A stretch of 58,029 nt of DNA from Enterococcus dongliensis. Its GTDB lineage: Bacteria; Bacillota; Bacilli; Lactobacillales; Enterococcaceae. The translations under genes and the position numbers were made by a program. The DNA lies in the NCBI RefSeq assembly GCF_005405225.1, contig NZ_BJDQ01000014.1, positions 1 to 58,029 of the forward strand, in the 5' to 3' direction. Positions 1 to 8,228 of the stretch are shown here, one piece after another (position 1 is the first letter of the stretch; each line of letters starts with the position of its first letter). The notes below the pieces were generated by a model, which had not been told where the DNA came from, ran no database searches, and was given only the letters and a program-made list of their open reading frames with translations.

Positions 1-406
1 ACATTCCTTTCAAAAATAGTGTCTAGTCAAATAGCAGTATAGCAGAAAAATTGTCTACTTTATTAGCATACATCCAGCCAATCTATGTGCTTTTGTAGAA
101 TTAGGAAAGTCGTGGGTCACTTATGCAAAAAAGAAAAATGATTTTTACATTGTTTTTTATCAAAAAGAATACATAGAAACTTATGAAAGAAAAATCTCTC
201 ATTTTTTAAGAGCAGCATTCGAACGAATCTTTTTTACTTGTGAATTGACTGATAAAGAGCTTGTTCAAGTCGAACGAGTCATCACTAATTATTTCCGGGG
301 AAATACCAATGATTTTGTTGAAAGTTTTGATGAGGAGGATCTGATCAGTGATTTAGAGATTCTTTACAATGGTATTCTTCAAAATTTTACAAAGATCGCT
401 CAATAA
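1..406 (+). pseudogene. C-terminal part of a TetR-like regulator, frame broken near position 40
   Basis: An open frame runs from about 35 to a TAA at 404-406 and encodes roughly 120 residues (including HPANLCAFVELGKSW and ERIFFTCELTDKELVQVE). It looks like the helical ligand-binding half of a TetR/AcrR regulator. It has no convincing start codon or ribosome binding site. The frame upstream of it (1-39, reading TFLSKIVSSQIAV) ends in a TAG at 40-42, as if one gene were split by a one-base shift; the window edge hides the rest. A terminator follows directly. The TetR assignment rests on helical, charged composition and size only, so confidence is modest. A sequencing error near 40 would give the same picture. 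Confidence 0.4.
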
Positions 407-428
407 GTTAATTGAGCGTTTTTTTATT
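398..428 (+). terminator. Rho-independent terminator after the TetR-like fragment
   Basis: The stem GCTCAAT/ATTGAGC closes a 6-nt loop and is followed by GTTTTTTTATT. It overlaps the end of the upstream reading frame. Confidence 0.8.
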
Positions 429-522
429 CCGATTGATTACAACTCTTTCTCTTTCATTAATTTGCAGGTGAATGGTATAATTTAAGTTAGTATAATGAGT
501 GAAAGAGGAAGGGAGCGATTAA

Positions 523-960
523 ATGAATCTAGGGGGCATTGCAGCACTTATTGCAGCGCTTGCATTTGTTGTCTTAGTCTTATTTTTAGTTCGTGTTTTG
601 AGCCAAGTCTCAAAAACAGTTGAAAAAGTAGAGACAACAGTGACCGAGGCCAATACAACAATCGATGTGCTTACAAAAGACGTGGATCTGCTCATGCAGC
701 AAGTAGAAGGATTATTGGTTAAAGGGAATCATTTATTAAATGATATCAATGGGAAAGTAGAAACGATCGATCCATTGTTTACAGCAGTAGCTGATTTGAG
801 TCAGAGTGTTTCTGATTTAAATACGACAAGTCGAAATCTAGCAGGAAAGGTCAGCGGTGTCGGAAAACATGCGACAAAAGCTGGCGTAGCAGGAAAAGTC
901 GGCGCAACTACGATGCGGTTTTTTAGAGATCACAAGAAAACAACGAAAACGGAGGGATAA
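523..960 (+). CDS. DUF948 (YtxG-like) membrane-anchored coiled-coil protein
   Basis: This 145-residue protein has one N-terminal membrane helix (about residues 5-25, rich in Ala, Val and Leu) followed by a long amphipathic region full of V, T, D and Q. That is the layout of the DUF948/YtxG family, known in Bacillus as part of a general-stress gene pair. A GGGAG ribosome binding site precedes the ATG. It ends 2 nt before the next gene, so the two are probably co-translated. The molecular role of the family is not established. The protein probably sits at the cytoplasmic face of the membrane. Confidence 0.85.
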   Translation: MNLGGIAALIAALAFVVLVLFLVRVLSQVSKTVEKVETTVTEANTTIDVLTKDVDLLMQQVEGLLVKGNHLLNDINGKVETIDPLFTAVADLSQSVSDLNTTSRNLAGKVSGVGKHATKAGVAGKVGATTMRFFRDHKKTTKTEG

Positions 961-962
961 GG

Positions 963-1529
963 ATGGCAAAACGCGGCAAATTTTTAGTAGGTGCTTTGAT
1001 TGGCGGGACAGCGGCAGCAGCAGCGGCATTACTATTGGCACCGAAATCTGGTAAGGAACTACGTGAAGATTTAGCAAAGAAAACGGATGATTGGTTGGAC
1101 CTAGCCTCTGATTACACGGATGATTTGGTTACAAAAACAAGTGAGATGGGATCAATCGTGAAAGAACGTGCTTCTGATTTGAGTGATCAAGCTAGTGATT
1201 TGGCTTCTAATGTAAAGGAAAAAGTCGGCGATTCAATGGAAGATATGAACGACATTACTTCTGACACTTTAGAGGATCTGAAACGCCAAAGTTCTGATCT
1301 ATCTGATCGTTTCCGTAAAGCAGCCAGTGATGTGAAAGATGTAGCTGAAGATACATCAGAAGATATTGTGATCGATGCCAAAGAAACTAAGGAAGAAGCA
1401 AAAGAAACAGTTTCTGAAGGTGCGGAAGCTTTAGCAGCTAAGAGTGAAGAAATAAATCAACAAACCTCTGACTTTTCTGAAATCAAAGAAGAACTAAAAG
1501 AAGAAATCGAAAAGAATAATCCAGAATAA
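963..1529 (+). CDS. YtxH-like general stress protein with helical repeats
   Basis: This 188-residue protein begins with a short hydrophobic glycine/alanine-rich segment (residues 8-26) and the APKSGKELRE motif typical of the YtxH family. The rest is highly charged and amphipathic, with recurring SDL, SDLSD and KEE blocks that resemble loose 11-residue helical repeats. The start has a GGAGG site inside the end of the preceding gene. YtxG/YtxH pairs are stress-induced in Bacillus; biochemical function is unknown. A strong terminator ends the two-gene unit before ccpA. Confidence 0.85.
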   Translation: MAKRGKFLVGALIGGTAAAAAALLLAPKSGKELREDLAKKTDDWLDLASDYTDDLVTKTSEMGSIVKERASDLSDQASDLASNVKEKVGDSMEDMNDITSDTLEDLKRQSSDLSDRFRKAASDVKDVAEDTSEDIVIDAKETKEEAKETVSEGAEALAAKSEEINQQTSDFSEIKEELKEEIEKNNPE

Positions 1530-1530
1530 A

Positions 1531-1563
1531 AAAAAGCTCTCAAATTTGAGAGCTTTTTTTATT
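1531..1563 (+). terminator. Terminator of the ytxG-ytxH unit
   Basis: A near-perfect palindrome (AGCTCTCAAATTTGAGAGCT at its core) is flanked by A and T runs, so it could work in both directions. Confidence 0.9.
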
Positions 1564-1627
1564 GATAGACAGATCAATTATTGAGTAAAAAGAGTCCTTT
1601 TTTATAGTAAGATTGTAAAATAATTTC

Positions 1628-1698
1628 AGTAAACGCTTACATATAAATAAGAAAAAAAGTGTAAAACGGTTGCAATCAATGAACCAACGTGCTATTAT
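1628..1698 (+). promoter_or_regulatory. ccpA promoter with two cre-like sites
   Basis: A likely promoter has TTGCAA at 1670-1675, a 17-nt spacer and TATTAT at 1693-1698. Two sites resemble the CcpA operator (consensus TGNAANCGNWNNCA): AGTAAACGCTTACA at 1628-1641, one mismatch in the first base, and a weaker one at 1661-1674 whose CGGTTGCA half overlaps the -35 box. Autoregulation of ccpA through such sites is known in other Firmicutes; here it is inferred from position. Confidence 0.6.
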
Positions 1699-1750
1699 CT
1701 TTTAGAAATGTAAATGACATTTTCTGAAAACATGATAAAAGGAGCATACC

Positions 1751-2755
1751 ATGGAAAAGCAAACAATTACGATTTATGATGTTGCCCGTGAAGCAAATGT
1801 TTCAATGGCAACCGTTTCTCGTGTAGTCAACGGCAACCCTAATGTAAAACCAACAACACGTAAAAAGGTGTTAGAAGTTATTGAACGTCTAGATTATCGT
1901 CCAAATGCAGTTGCACGAGGACTAGCGAGTAAGAAAACAACAACTGTCGGTGTAATCATCCCAGATGTTAGCAATATGTTTTTTGCGTCATTGGCACGCG
2001 GAATTGATGACATTGCGACAATGTACAAATATAACATTATTTTAGCCAATTCCGATGGCGAAGCACAAAAAGAAGTCAATGTACTGAATAATTTATTAGC
2101 AAAACAAGTAGATGGTGTGATCTTCATGGGACATCGCATTACTGATGAGATTCGTGCGGAATTTTCTCGCTCAAAAACACCAATCGTTTTAGCTGGTTCA
2201 ATTGATCCGGATGAGCAAGTCGGCAGTGTCAATATCGATTATGCGGCAGCTACAAAAGAATCAATCGATTTATTAGCAAAACATGGCAATAAGAAAATTG
2301 CTTTCATTAGTGGCGCATTGATCGATGCCATCAATGGTCATGCCCGCATGGGTGGTTACAAAAAATCATTGGCTGAAAATGGTTTAGAATATAGTGAAGG
2401 ACTAATCTTTGAAGCGCCTTATAATTTTAAAGAAGGAATTGCTTTAACAGACCGCATCTTGAATAGTGGTGCAACAGCAGCTTATGTGACAGATGATGCG
2501 TTAGCAATTGGTTTATTGGATGGCTTGATGGACAAAGGTGTGAAAGTTCCTGAAGAATTTGAGATTATTACAAGCAATGATTCATTACTGACAGAAGTAG
2601 CACGTCCACGTTTGAGTAGTGTAACGCAACCGTTATACGATATTGGTGCTGTAGCAATGCGTTTATTGACAAAAATGATGAATAAAGAAGAGATTGAACA
2701 AAAAACAATCGTGTTGCCGCACGGTGTTTTTGAAAAAGGTTCAACGAAACAATAA
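1751..2755 (+). CDS. ccpA: Catabolite control protein CcpA
   Basis: CcpA is a LacI-family regulator of 334 residues, the usual length. Residues 6-30 carry the helix-turn-helix (TIYDVAREANVSMATVSRVV), followed by the hinge helix region (PNAVARGLASKKT). Residues 60-330 form the periplasmic-binding-protein-like core, which in this family docks HPr phosphorylated on Ser46. CcpA represses or activates carbon genes at cre sites; one likely target, the trehalose operon, lies just downstream with a cre over its promoter. The ATG at 1751 follows AAAAGGAG at good spacing. A terminator follows. Confidence 0.97.
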   Translation: MEKQTITIYDVAREANVSMATVSRVVNGNPNVKPTTRKKVLEVIERLDYRPNAVARGLASKKTTTVGVIIPDVSNMFFASLARGIDDIATMYKYNIILANSDGEAQKEVNVLNNLLAKQVDGVIFMGHRITDEIRAEFSRSKTPIVLAGSIDPDEQVGSVNIDYAAATKESIDLLAKHGNKKIAFISGALIDAINGHARMGGYKKSLAENGLEYSEGLIFEAPYNFKEGIALTDRILNSGATAAYVTDDALAIGLLDGLMDKGVKVPEEFEIITSNDSLLTEVARPRLSSVTQPLYDIGAVAMRLLTKMMNKEEIEQKTIVLPHGVFEKGSTKQ

Positions 2756-2844
2756 GCACAGCCTCATTGTAGAGTTTGATGCAGATACGAGTAAATCTAA
2801 AATCAATCTTTTCTTGTTACAAAAGTTAAAATAACTATAGCTTC

Positions 2845-2884
2845 AAACGACTGTGTCTTCCATCAGACACAGTCGTTTTTTGTC
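2845..2884. terminator. Bidirectional terminator between ccpA and treR
   Basis: The stem AACGACTGTGTC/GACACAGTCGTT has an 8-nt loop and is followed by TTTTTTG on the plus strand. It lies between convergent ccpA and treR and can serve both. Confidence 0.85.
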
Positions 2885-2896
2885 ATTTCTGACAGA

Positions 2897-3619
2897 TTAC
2901 ATCGTTGAAGGATGGCGCCGTGCAAAATCAAAGAAACGGAATTTATCGACTTGATGACGGCTTTCAGTATATTGAAATTGTTGCGCATCACTAGTAAATA
3001 CCCGACTTTTTACTGAGACGATATTGATATCTTGTTGATTGAGGTCCAATAGTTTACGATCTTCTTCTGTTAATGCATCAATCGTGATCTCTTTTTCCGC
3101 AAAAGAAATATTAATCCCCAATTGGTTCTCAAAGTAGCGATAGATAGAGTCTTTGGCAATCTCAGTATCTAAATCTGCTACAATTGTTGTCAGAAGCAGA
3201 TCTTTATCAAGAATCACTTTCTTTTGATCAATCGCTCGGGTACGGAGCAATTCCCAACAAACCGCACCAGTTTCAAATCCTGTGTAATGTGCGACTTCTT
3301 GATCGATCACAATTTTTTTAAGACTGACGACTTCGGTATTACTTTCATAGCCATAAGAATTTTGCAGTTCTTTATAACTGGTCAGACCGGAAACCGGGAA
3401 ACGTAGTTGTTCACGTTTTAAGACTAACGATCCTTTGCCTTGGATTTTTTGGATGTAACCATTGGCCATTAAAAGAGCAAGCGCCTTGCGAATCGTATCT
3501 CGAGAGACGTGATAGGTTTGTCGAAGCGTATTTTCACTAGGTAAGTAAGTCTCTGCTCCATAAACACCTTTTAAAATTCCTCGTTCAATTGCTTGATAGA
3601 TTACTTCATAATTTTTCAT
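2897..3619 (-). CDS. treR: Trehalose operon repressor, GntR family
   Basis: This 240-residue GntR/HutC-type regulator has a winged helix-turn-helix in residues 1-70 (LPSENTLRQTYHVSRDTIRK) and a UTRA effector-binding domain from about 90 to 235. The TreR call rests on similarity to the family and on divergent transcription from the trehalose PTS and phosphotrehalase genes. In B. subtilis the inducer is trehalose-6-phosphate, the product of the neighbouring transporter. A GGATGG-like site precedes the ATG. An operator-like dyad lies just downstream of its own -10 box, suggesting autoregulation. Confidence 0.92.
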   Translation of the reverse strand: MKNYEVIYQAIERGILKGVYGAETYLPSENTLRQTYHVSRDTIRKALALLMANGYIQKIQGKGSLVLKREQLRFPVSGLTSYKELQNSYGYESNTEVVSLKKIVIDQEVAHYTGFETGAVCWELLRTRAIDQKKVILDKDLLLTTIVADLDTEIAKDSIYRYFENQLGINISFAEKEITIDALTEEDRKLLDLNQQDINIVSVKSRVFTSDAQQFQYTESRHQVDKFRFFDFARRHPSTM

Positions 3620-3630
3620 CCAACCATCCT

Positions 3631-3683
3631 AACTTGTCCGTATATGTTTTAATCATTATACAAACAATCGTTTCATAAGTAAA
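3631..3683 (-). promoter_or_regulatory. treR promoter and candidate TreR operator
   Basis: On the minus strand a TTTACT box (plus 3678-3683), 17-nt spacer and TATAAT (plus 3655-3660) make a good promoter. Immediately downstream, plus 3631-3648 reads AACTTGTCCGTATATGTT, an imperfect dyad that recurs at 3905-3922 before treB. A half-cre-like AAACGCTTTCT overlaps the -35 region. Operator function is inferred. Confidence 0.5.
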
Positions 3684-3852
3684 ACGCTTTCTAAAAAGAA
3701 CTAAAAGTAAAATGAGATAATTATTATTTTAAGCAGAACTTGTTGGGAAAACAACCAACCTGTAGAGGTATTATAGACAAATAAGTCATTGATAAATTTT
3801 GTTATCATTCATTATGATGAGAAGAATCTAATAAAAAAATTATCCATCAAAA

Positions 3853-3922
3853 TGTAAGCGATTTACAAAGACGGTTAAACCAGATATAGTAACTATATTA
3901 GCTGAACTTATCCATACAAGTT
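3853..3922 (+). promoter_or_regulatory. treBC promoter, overlapping cre-like site and downstream operator
   Basis: TTTACA (3862-3867), a 17-nt spacer and TATAGT (3885-3890) form the promoter. The cre-like sequence TGTAAGCGATTTACA (3853-3867) covers the -35 box but has one extra base in its second half relative to consensus. The dyad AACTTATCCATACAAGTT (3905-3922) lies just past the expected start point and shares AACTTNTCCRTA with the site before treR. The layout fits repression by both CcpA and TreR. Confidence 0.6.
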
Positions 3923-3943
3923 AAATCAATTGGAGGAGAAAAA

Positions 3944-5884
3944 ATGGGAAAATATGAAAAGGATACAAAAGATCTACTCAAAGCGATCGGCGGCACAGAA
4001 AATATCTCAGCAGTCACGCATTGTGCTACACGAATGCGATTTGTTTTGAATGATCCGAAAAAAGCAAATGAAGCTCAAATTGAAGATATTCCTAGCGTCA
4101 AAGGAATGTTTACTAATGCGGGACAGTTTCAAGTCATTATTGGGAACGATGTGTCAGTTTTTTACAATGAGTTTGTCAAAGTTTCAGGCGTAACGGGTGT
4201 TTCAAAAGAAGCAGCCAAATCAGCAGCAAAACAAAATCAAAATCCAGTTCAACGTGCCATTACAGTTTTAGCAGAAATCTTTACCCCCTTATTACCAGCA
4301 ATTATTGTCGGCGGTTTGATTTTAGGATTTCGAAATATTTTAGAAGCGGTACCAATGGGTTGGTTGGATGGTCAAACAATCGTTGAGGCTTCCACTTTTT
4401 GGAGTGGAGTGAATGGTTTCTTATGGTTGCCTGGTGAAGCGATTTTCCACTTCTTACCGGTTGGGATTACTTGGAGTATCGCCCGTAAAATGGGAGCGAC
4501 CGAGATTTTAGGAATTGTTTTAGGGATTACATTAGTTTCACCGCAATTATTGAATGCCTATGCTGTAAACGGGACAACAGCTGCAGAGATTGCTAAAAAT
4601 TGGACTTGGGATTTCGGTTTTTTCACCGTTGACAAGATTGGTTACCAAGCACAAGTTATTCCTGCGATGTTAGCCGGCTTTTTACTTGTGTACTTGGAAC
4701 GTTTCTTCCGGAAATATATTCCAGAAGCTGTCTCAATGATTTTTGTTCCATTCTTTTCATTGATTCCGACTATTTTAGCCGCACATCTTATTTTAGGACC
4801 AATCGGTTGGAAAATCGGGACGGCAATCTCAGCTGTTGTGAATGCTGGATTGACTTCTAGCTTTAGTTGGTTGTTCGGTGGAATCTTTGGAGCCTTGTAT
4901 TCACCGTTAGTTATCACAGGATTGCATCATACTACTTTAGCAATTGATTCGCAGTTGATCGCAGACTTTGGCTCAACTAATTTATGGCCGATGATCTGTT
5001 TATCGAATATCGCCCAAGGTGCATCTGTTTTAGCCATTGTTTTTGCTCATCGAGGAAATAAAAAAGAAGAACAAGTATCGATTCCATCAGTGATCTCTGC
5101 TTGGTTAGGTGTTACTGAACCGGCAATGTTTGGGATCAATTTAAAATACACCTATCCATTTATTGCTGCTATGATCGGTAGTGGAATCGCCGGGTTGTTT
5201 ATTACTTTATTCAAAGTTCGAGCATTATCCATCGGTGTTGGTGGACTACCGGGAATTTTAGCAGTCCGTCCGCAAGATTATTTAATTTTTGTGATTGGTA
5301 TGATCATTGCGATTGCCGTTCCATTCATTTTGACGCTGACTTTCCGTCGCATCGGTTTATTCAATAAAAACGATCGAGTGGAAGAAGACGATGTTCCAGC
5401 TAATGAATCCATTCAAAAAACAGGAGCCACAGTTGACTTATTTGCCCCAATTGCGGGTAGAGTGCAACCATTAAGCAGTGCCAAAGATCCTGTTTTTGCA
5501 GAAGGTATGATGGGACAAGGTGTTGTAATCGAACCTAGTGAAGGAAAACTATATGCACCCTTTGATGGGCAGATCAGTTTGTTATTTCCTACTAAACATG
5601 CCATCGGTTTAGTGAGTACGGAAGGAGCGGAAGTCTTGATCCATATCGGAATCGATACCGTTCAACTAGATGGCAATTATTTTACGAGTCATATGAAACA
5701 AGGAGACAGTGTCAAAAAAGGACAATTATTGATGGAGTTTGATGTAGCAGCAATCAAAGCGGCAGGTTATGAAACTCAAACACCTATCATCGTGACGAAT
5801 GCGACTGATTTTCAAGTGGATCCATTGATTGAAGATGCCGTGGTCACAAGTAATGAGAAAATCTTACGAGCAAAAAAATTATAG
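3944..5884 (+). CDS. treB: Trehalose-specific PTS enzyme IIBCA
   Basis: This 646-residue PTS permease imports trehalose and phosphorylates it to trehalose-6-phosphate. Domain order is EIIB (residues 1-85, phospho-acceptor Cys27 in VTHCATRM), EIIC (about 105-475, several membrane helices) and EIIA of the glucose family (about 495-640, with His552 in TKHAIG and the likely phosphorylated His567 in VLIHIGID). Bacillus TreB lacks its own EIIA and borrows one, so the fused EIIA makes this version self-sufficient from HPr. AGGAG precedes the ATG. The next gene is translationally close. Confidence 0.95.
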   Translation: MGKYEKDTKDLLKAIGGTENISAVTHCATRMRFVLNDPKKANEAQIEDIPSVKGMFTNAGQFQVIIGNDVSVFYNEFVKVSGVTGVSKEAAKSAAKQNQNPVQRAITVLAEIFTPLLPAIIVGGLILGFRNILEAVPMGWLDGQTIVEASTFWSGVNGFLWLPGEAIFHFLPVGITWSIARKMGATEILGIVLGITLVSPQLLNAYAVNGTTAAEIAKNWTWDFGFFTVDKIGYQAQVIPAMLAGFLLVYLERFFRKYIPEAVSMIFVPFFSLIPTILAAHLILGPIGWKIGTAISAVVNAGLTSSFSWLFGGIFGALYSPLVITGLHHTTLAIDSQLIADFGSTNLWPMICLSNIAQGASVLAIVFAHRGNKKEEQVSIPSVISAWLGVTEPAMFGINLKYTYPFIAAMIGSGIAGLFITLFKVRALSIGVGGLPGILAVRPQDYLIFVIGMIIAIAVPFILTLTFRRIGLFNKNDRVEEDDVPANESIQKTGATVDLFAPIAGRVQPLSSAKDPVFAEGMMGQGVVIEPSEGKLYAPFDGQISLLFPTKHAIGLVSTEGAEVLIHIGIDTVQLDGNYFTSHMKQGDSVKKGQLLMEFDVAAIKAAGYETQTPIIVTNATDFQVDPLIEDAVVTSNEKILRAKKL

Positions 5885-5899
5885 ATGCTGGAGGACACA

Positions 5900-7522
5900 A
5901 TGAGTTTTAAAGAAAAAGTAATTTACCAAATTTATCCCAAATCATTTTTAGATACAAATCAAGATGGTGTCGGAGACCTACCTGGAATTAAGCAAAAACT
6001 TCCTTATTTAAAACAATTGGGTGTGGATATGATTTGGTTGAGCCCCATTTATCTAAGTCCACAAAAAGATAACGGATACGATGTGGCAGATTATACGGCC
6101 ATTAATCCCATGTTCGGGACAATGGAAGATTTCGATCAGTTGATGACTACAGCCAATGAACTTGGAATCGAGCTCATGTTAGATATGGTATTTAATCATG
6201 TATCAATCGAGCATGAATGGTTTCAAAAAGCGTTAGCCGGTGATAAAAAATATCAAGATTACTTTATTTTGCGAGAAGAGCCGACTGATTGGCTCTCCAA
6301 GTTTGGTGGAAATGCTTGGGCCCCATTTGGAGAGACAGGGCGCTATTATTTGCATCTATATGATAAGACACAAGCCGATTTAAATTGGCGCAACCCTGAA
6401 GTTCGAGCAGAATTATTCAACGTATTAACATTTTGGATGGACAAAGGAGTCAAAGGATTTCGTTTCGATGTAATCAATGTAATTGGCAAAGATGAAGTAT
6501 TAGTAAATTGTGAAGAAGAGGATGGCAAACCGGCTTATACGGATCGTCCGATCACTCATGAATTTATCCAGATGATGAATCAAGCAACCTTTGGTAAAGA
6601 TCCCGAGATGATCACAGTCGGTGAAATGAGCTCTACTACGGTGAAAGAATGTATTTTGTATACAAAACCTGAACGAGAAGAATTGAGTATGACCTTTAAT
6701 TTTCATCACTTAAAAGTGGATTATAAAGACGGGAAAAAGTGGACACAGATGCCCTTTGACTTTGCGAAATTAAAAGAATTGTTTCATACTTGGGGAACGC
6801 AAATGAGTGAAGAAGGTGGTTGGAATGCCCTTTTTTGGAACAATCACGATCAACCACGGGCATTGAATCGTTTTATCGATGTGGATAACTATCGTGTTGC
6901 TGGGGCAAAAATGTTGGCAAGTGCAATCCATTTGAATCGCGGGACACCATATATATATATGGGAGAAGAAATCGGCATGCTGGACCCAGATTATGAATCA
7001 ATGGAGCAATATGTGGATGTAGAAAGTCTGAATGCATATCAAGAACTAATTGACGCTGGTCAGACGGAACAAACAGCATTTGAAATCGTCAAGCTTAAGT
7101 CTCGCGACAATTCTCGTACACCGATGCAATGGGACAGCAGCAGATTCAGCGGGTTTTCACAAGTTTCTCCTTGGTTAACTGTTGGTCGAACAGCTGATAC
7201 AATTAACGTAGCCAATGAATTACAAACAGGATCGATTTTCAGCTATTATCAGCAATTGATCAAATTGCGCAAAAAATATCCTGTAATCTCAGAAGGAAGC
7301 TATGAAGCCTTTTTACCAGAACATCCGCAAATCTATGGATATATCAGACGTCTAGCAGATCATTCACTACTTGTGTTAAATAACTTCTTCCCACAAGAGA
7401 CGACGATTGAACTACCAGAAGAATTTTCAGCAGGAGAAATTTTGATCGATAACTACCAGACTGAAACTTATAACAAAAAACTTGTGTTAAAACCTTATCA
7501 AACGATTGCGATTTATCGCTGA
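5900..7522 (+). CDS. treC: Trehalose-6-phosphate hydrolase (alpha,alpha-phosphotrehalase)
   Basis: This GH13 enzyme splits cytoplasmic trehalose-6-phosphate into glucose and glucose-6-phosphate. With the start at 5900 it has 540 residues. An earlier in-frame ATG abuts the treB stop, but the CTGGAGG site lies between the two ATGs and points to 5900. Visible catalytic residues are the nucleophile Asp190 (GFRFDVINV), acid/base Glu242 (VGEMSS) and Asp317 (NNHDQPR). The N-terminal IYQIYPKSFLD and DMVFNHVS blocks are typical of the oligo-1,6-glucosidase/TreC subfamily. It is co-transcribed with treB and ends at a strong terminator. Confidence 0.95.
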   Translation: MSFKEKVIYQIYPKSFLDTNQDGVGDLPGIKQKLPYLKQLGVDMIWLSPIYLSPQKDNGYDVADYTAINPMFGTMEDFDQLMTTANELGIELMLDMVFNHVSIEHEWFQKALAGDKKYQDYFILREEPTDWLSKFGGNAWAPFGETGRYYLHLYDKTQADLNWRNPEVRAELFNVLTFWMDKGVKGFRFDVINVIGKDEVLVNCEEEDGKPAYTDRPITHEFIQMMNQATFGKDPEMITVGEMSSTTVKECILYTKPEREELSMTFNFHHLKVDYKDGKKWTQMPFDFAKLKELFHTWGTQMSEEGGWNALFWNNHDQPRALNRFIDVDNYRVAGAKMLASAIHLNRGTPYIYMGEEIGMLDPDYESMEQYVDVESLNAYQELIDAGQTEQTAFEIVKLKSRDNSRTPMQWDSSRFSGFSQVSPWLTVGRTADTINVANELQTGSIFSYYQQLIKLRKKYPVISEGSYEAFLPEHPQIYGYIRRLADHSLLVLNNFFPQETTIELPEEFSAGEILIDNYQTETYNKKLVLKPYQTIAIYR

Positions 7523-7529
7523 TCTATAA

Positions 7530-7567
7530 AAAAAGGTTCCAAAGAATGATTTCTTTGGAACCTTTTT
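7530..7567. terminator. Bidirectional terminator between treC and queT
   Basis: AAAAGGTTCCAAAGAA and TTTCTTTGGAACCTTTTT pair around a very short loop, giving a long stem with A and T runs on either side. It can end both converging units. Confidence 0.9.
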
Positions 7568-7605
7568 AGTCTCTAGTGATTATTTGAGTTGTTCATGCTT
7601 GTATT

Positions 7606-8112
7606 TTATTTGGTTAAATCGATTCGTTGATTGATTAAATAGATTAATCCGCCGCCTAATGCCATAGAAAGTAATTCGCCTACGCCAATGATCAACCAAT
7701 TAAAGAAAAATGGAGCATGGTAGAAAAAGCTTAATTGGCCTGCAACGGTAAACATGGAGAAAGCGAAGATTAGTGCGGTGATAATCATTCGTTTTTTTAG
7801 ACTGACAATATTTTTTGTCACAGCTCGACAAATCAGTAAGACGATTAACGTGGAAATACTTCCCAGTGCTACGTCGACTATACCTAGCGGAGAAGCCAAA
7901 TTGGCGATTGCCACGCCTAAAGTCACAGCGATAGTGTAGCGTTTGTTAAAAAGCGGTAAGTAGTTGAACATTTCGGAAAGCCTAAATTGGATGGCCCCAA
8001 AACTTACAACAGATAAAACAATCGTGACAGCGACATATAATCCTGTCACAACGGCCATTTTAGCCGTATCAGTGGTGGTCCAGCGTTTAGCTGAACTTTT
8101 TTCAAGATGCAT
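7606..8112 (-). CDS. queT: QueT-family queuosine precursor transporter
   Basis: This 168-residue membrane protein has about five to six hydrophobic segments. It belongs to the QueT (COG4708) family, thought to be the substrate-specific S component of an ECF transporter taking up preQ1/preQ0-type precursors for queuosine in tRNA. The identification is strengthened by the preQ1-II-like RNA in its leader, a riboswitch class that in Lactobacillales sits almost only before this gene family. The ribosome binding site (AAGGAG) is part of that RNA. No queuosine biosynthesis gene is in the window. Confidence 0.85.
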   Translation of the reverse strand: MHLEKSSAKRWTTTDTAKMAVVTGLYVAVTIVLSVVSFGAIQFRLSEMFNYLPLFNKRYTIAVTLGVAIANLASPLGIVDVALGSISTLIVLLICRAVTKNIVSLKKRMIITALIFAFSMFTVAGQLSFFYHAPFFFNWLIIGVGELLSMALGGGLIYLINQRIDLTK

Positions 8113-8120
8113 TTATCATT

Positions 8121-8191
8121 CTCCTTTACAAGACACTGTCTCGTTGATAACTGCGACCAAAGGATTGAAGTGCCGCAGTGCGAAAATCTCG
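8121..8191 (-). promoter_or_regulatory. preQ1-II-like riboswitch controlling queT translation
   Basis: Read on the minus strand, CTGCG (plus 8174-8178) pairs with CGCAG (plus 8151-8155). The loop of this stem contains TCCTTT (plus 8159-8164), complementary to AAAGGA (plus 8122-8127) in the queT Shine-Dalgarno, giving an H-type pseudoknot. A small extra hairpin, ACGAGAC/GTCTTGT, lies between them. A loop pseudoknot that captures the ribosome binding site plus an inserted hairpin is the hallmark of preQ1-II. Assigned by structure and gene context, not by a covariance search. Confidence 0.7.
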
Positions 8192-8228
8192 CTACTATTA
8201 TCTTAGAGGATTTCAGAAAAATTGCAAG

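Noticed and set aside
52-64. TGTCTACTTTATT here is the exact reverse complement of 13 bases in the putative IS end at 57965-57977, as if both edges of the window were ends of one IS.
   Set aside because: At 52-64 the bases lie inside a continuing, protein-like frame, and the flanking bases do not match further. Probably chance in AT-rich DNA.
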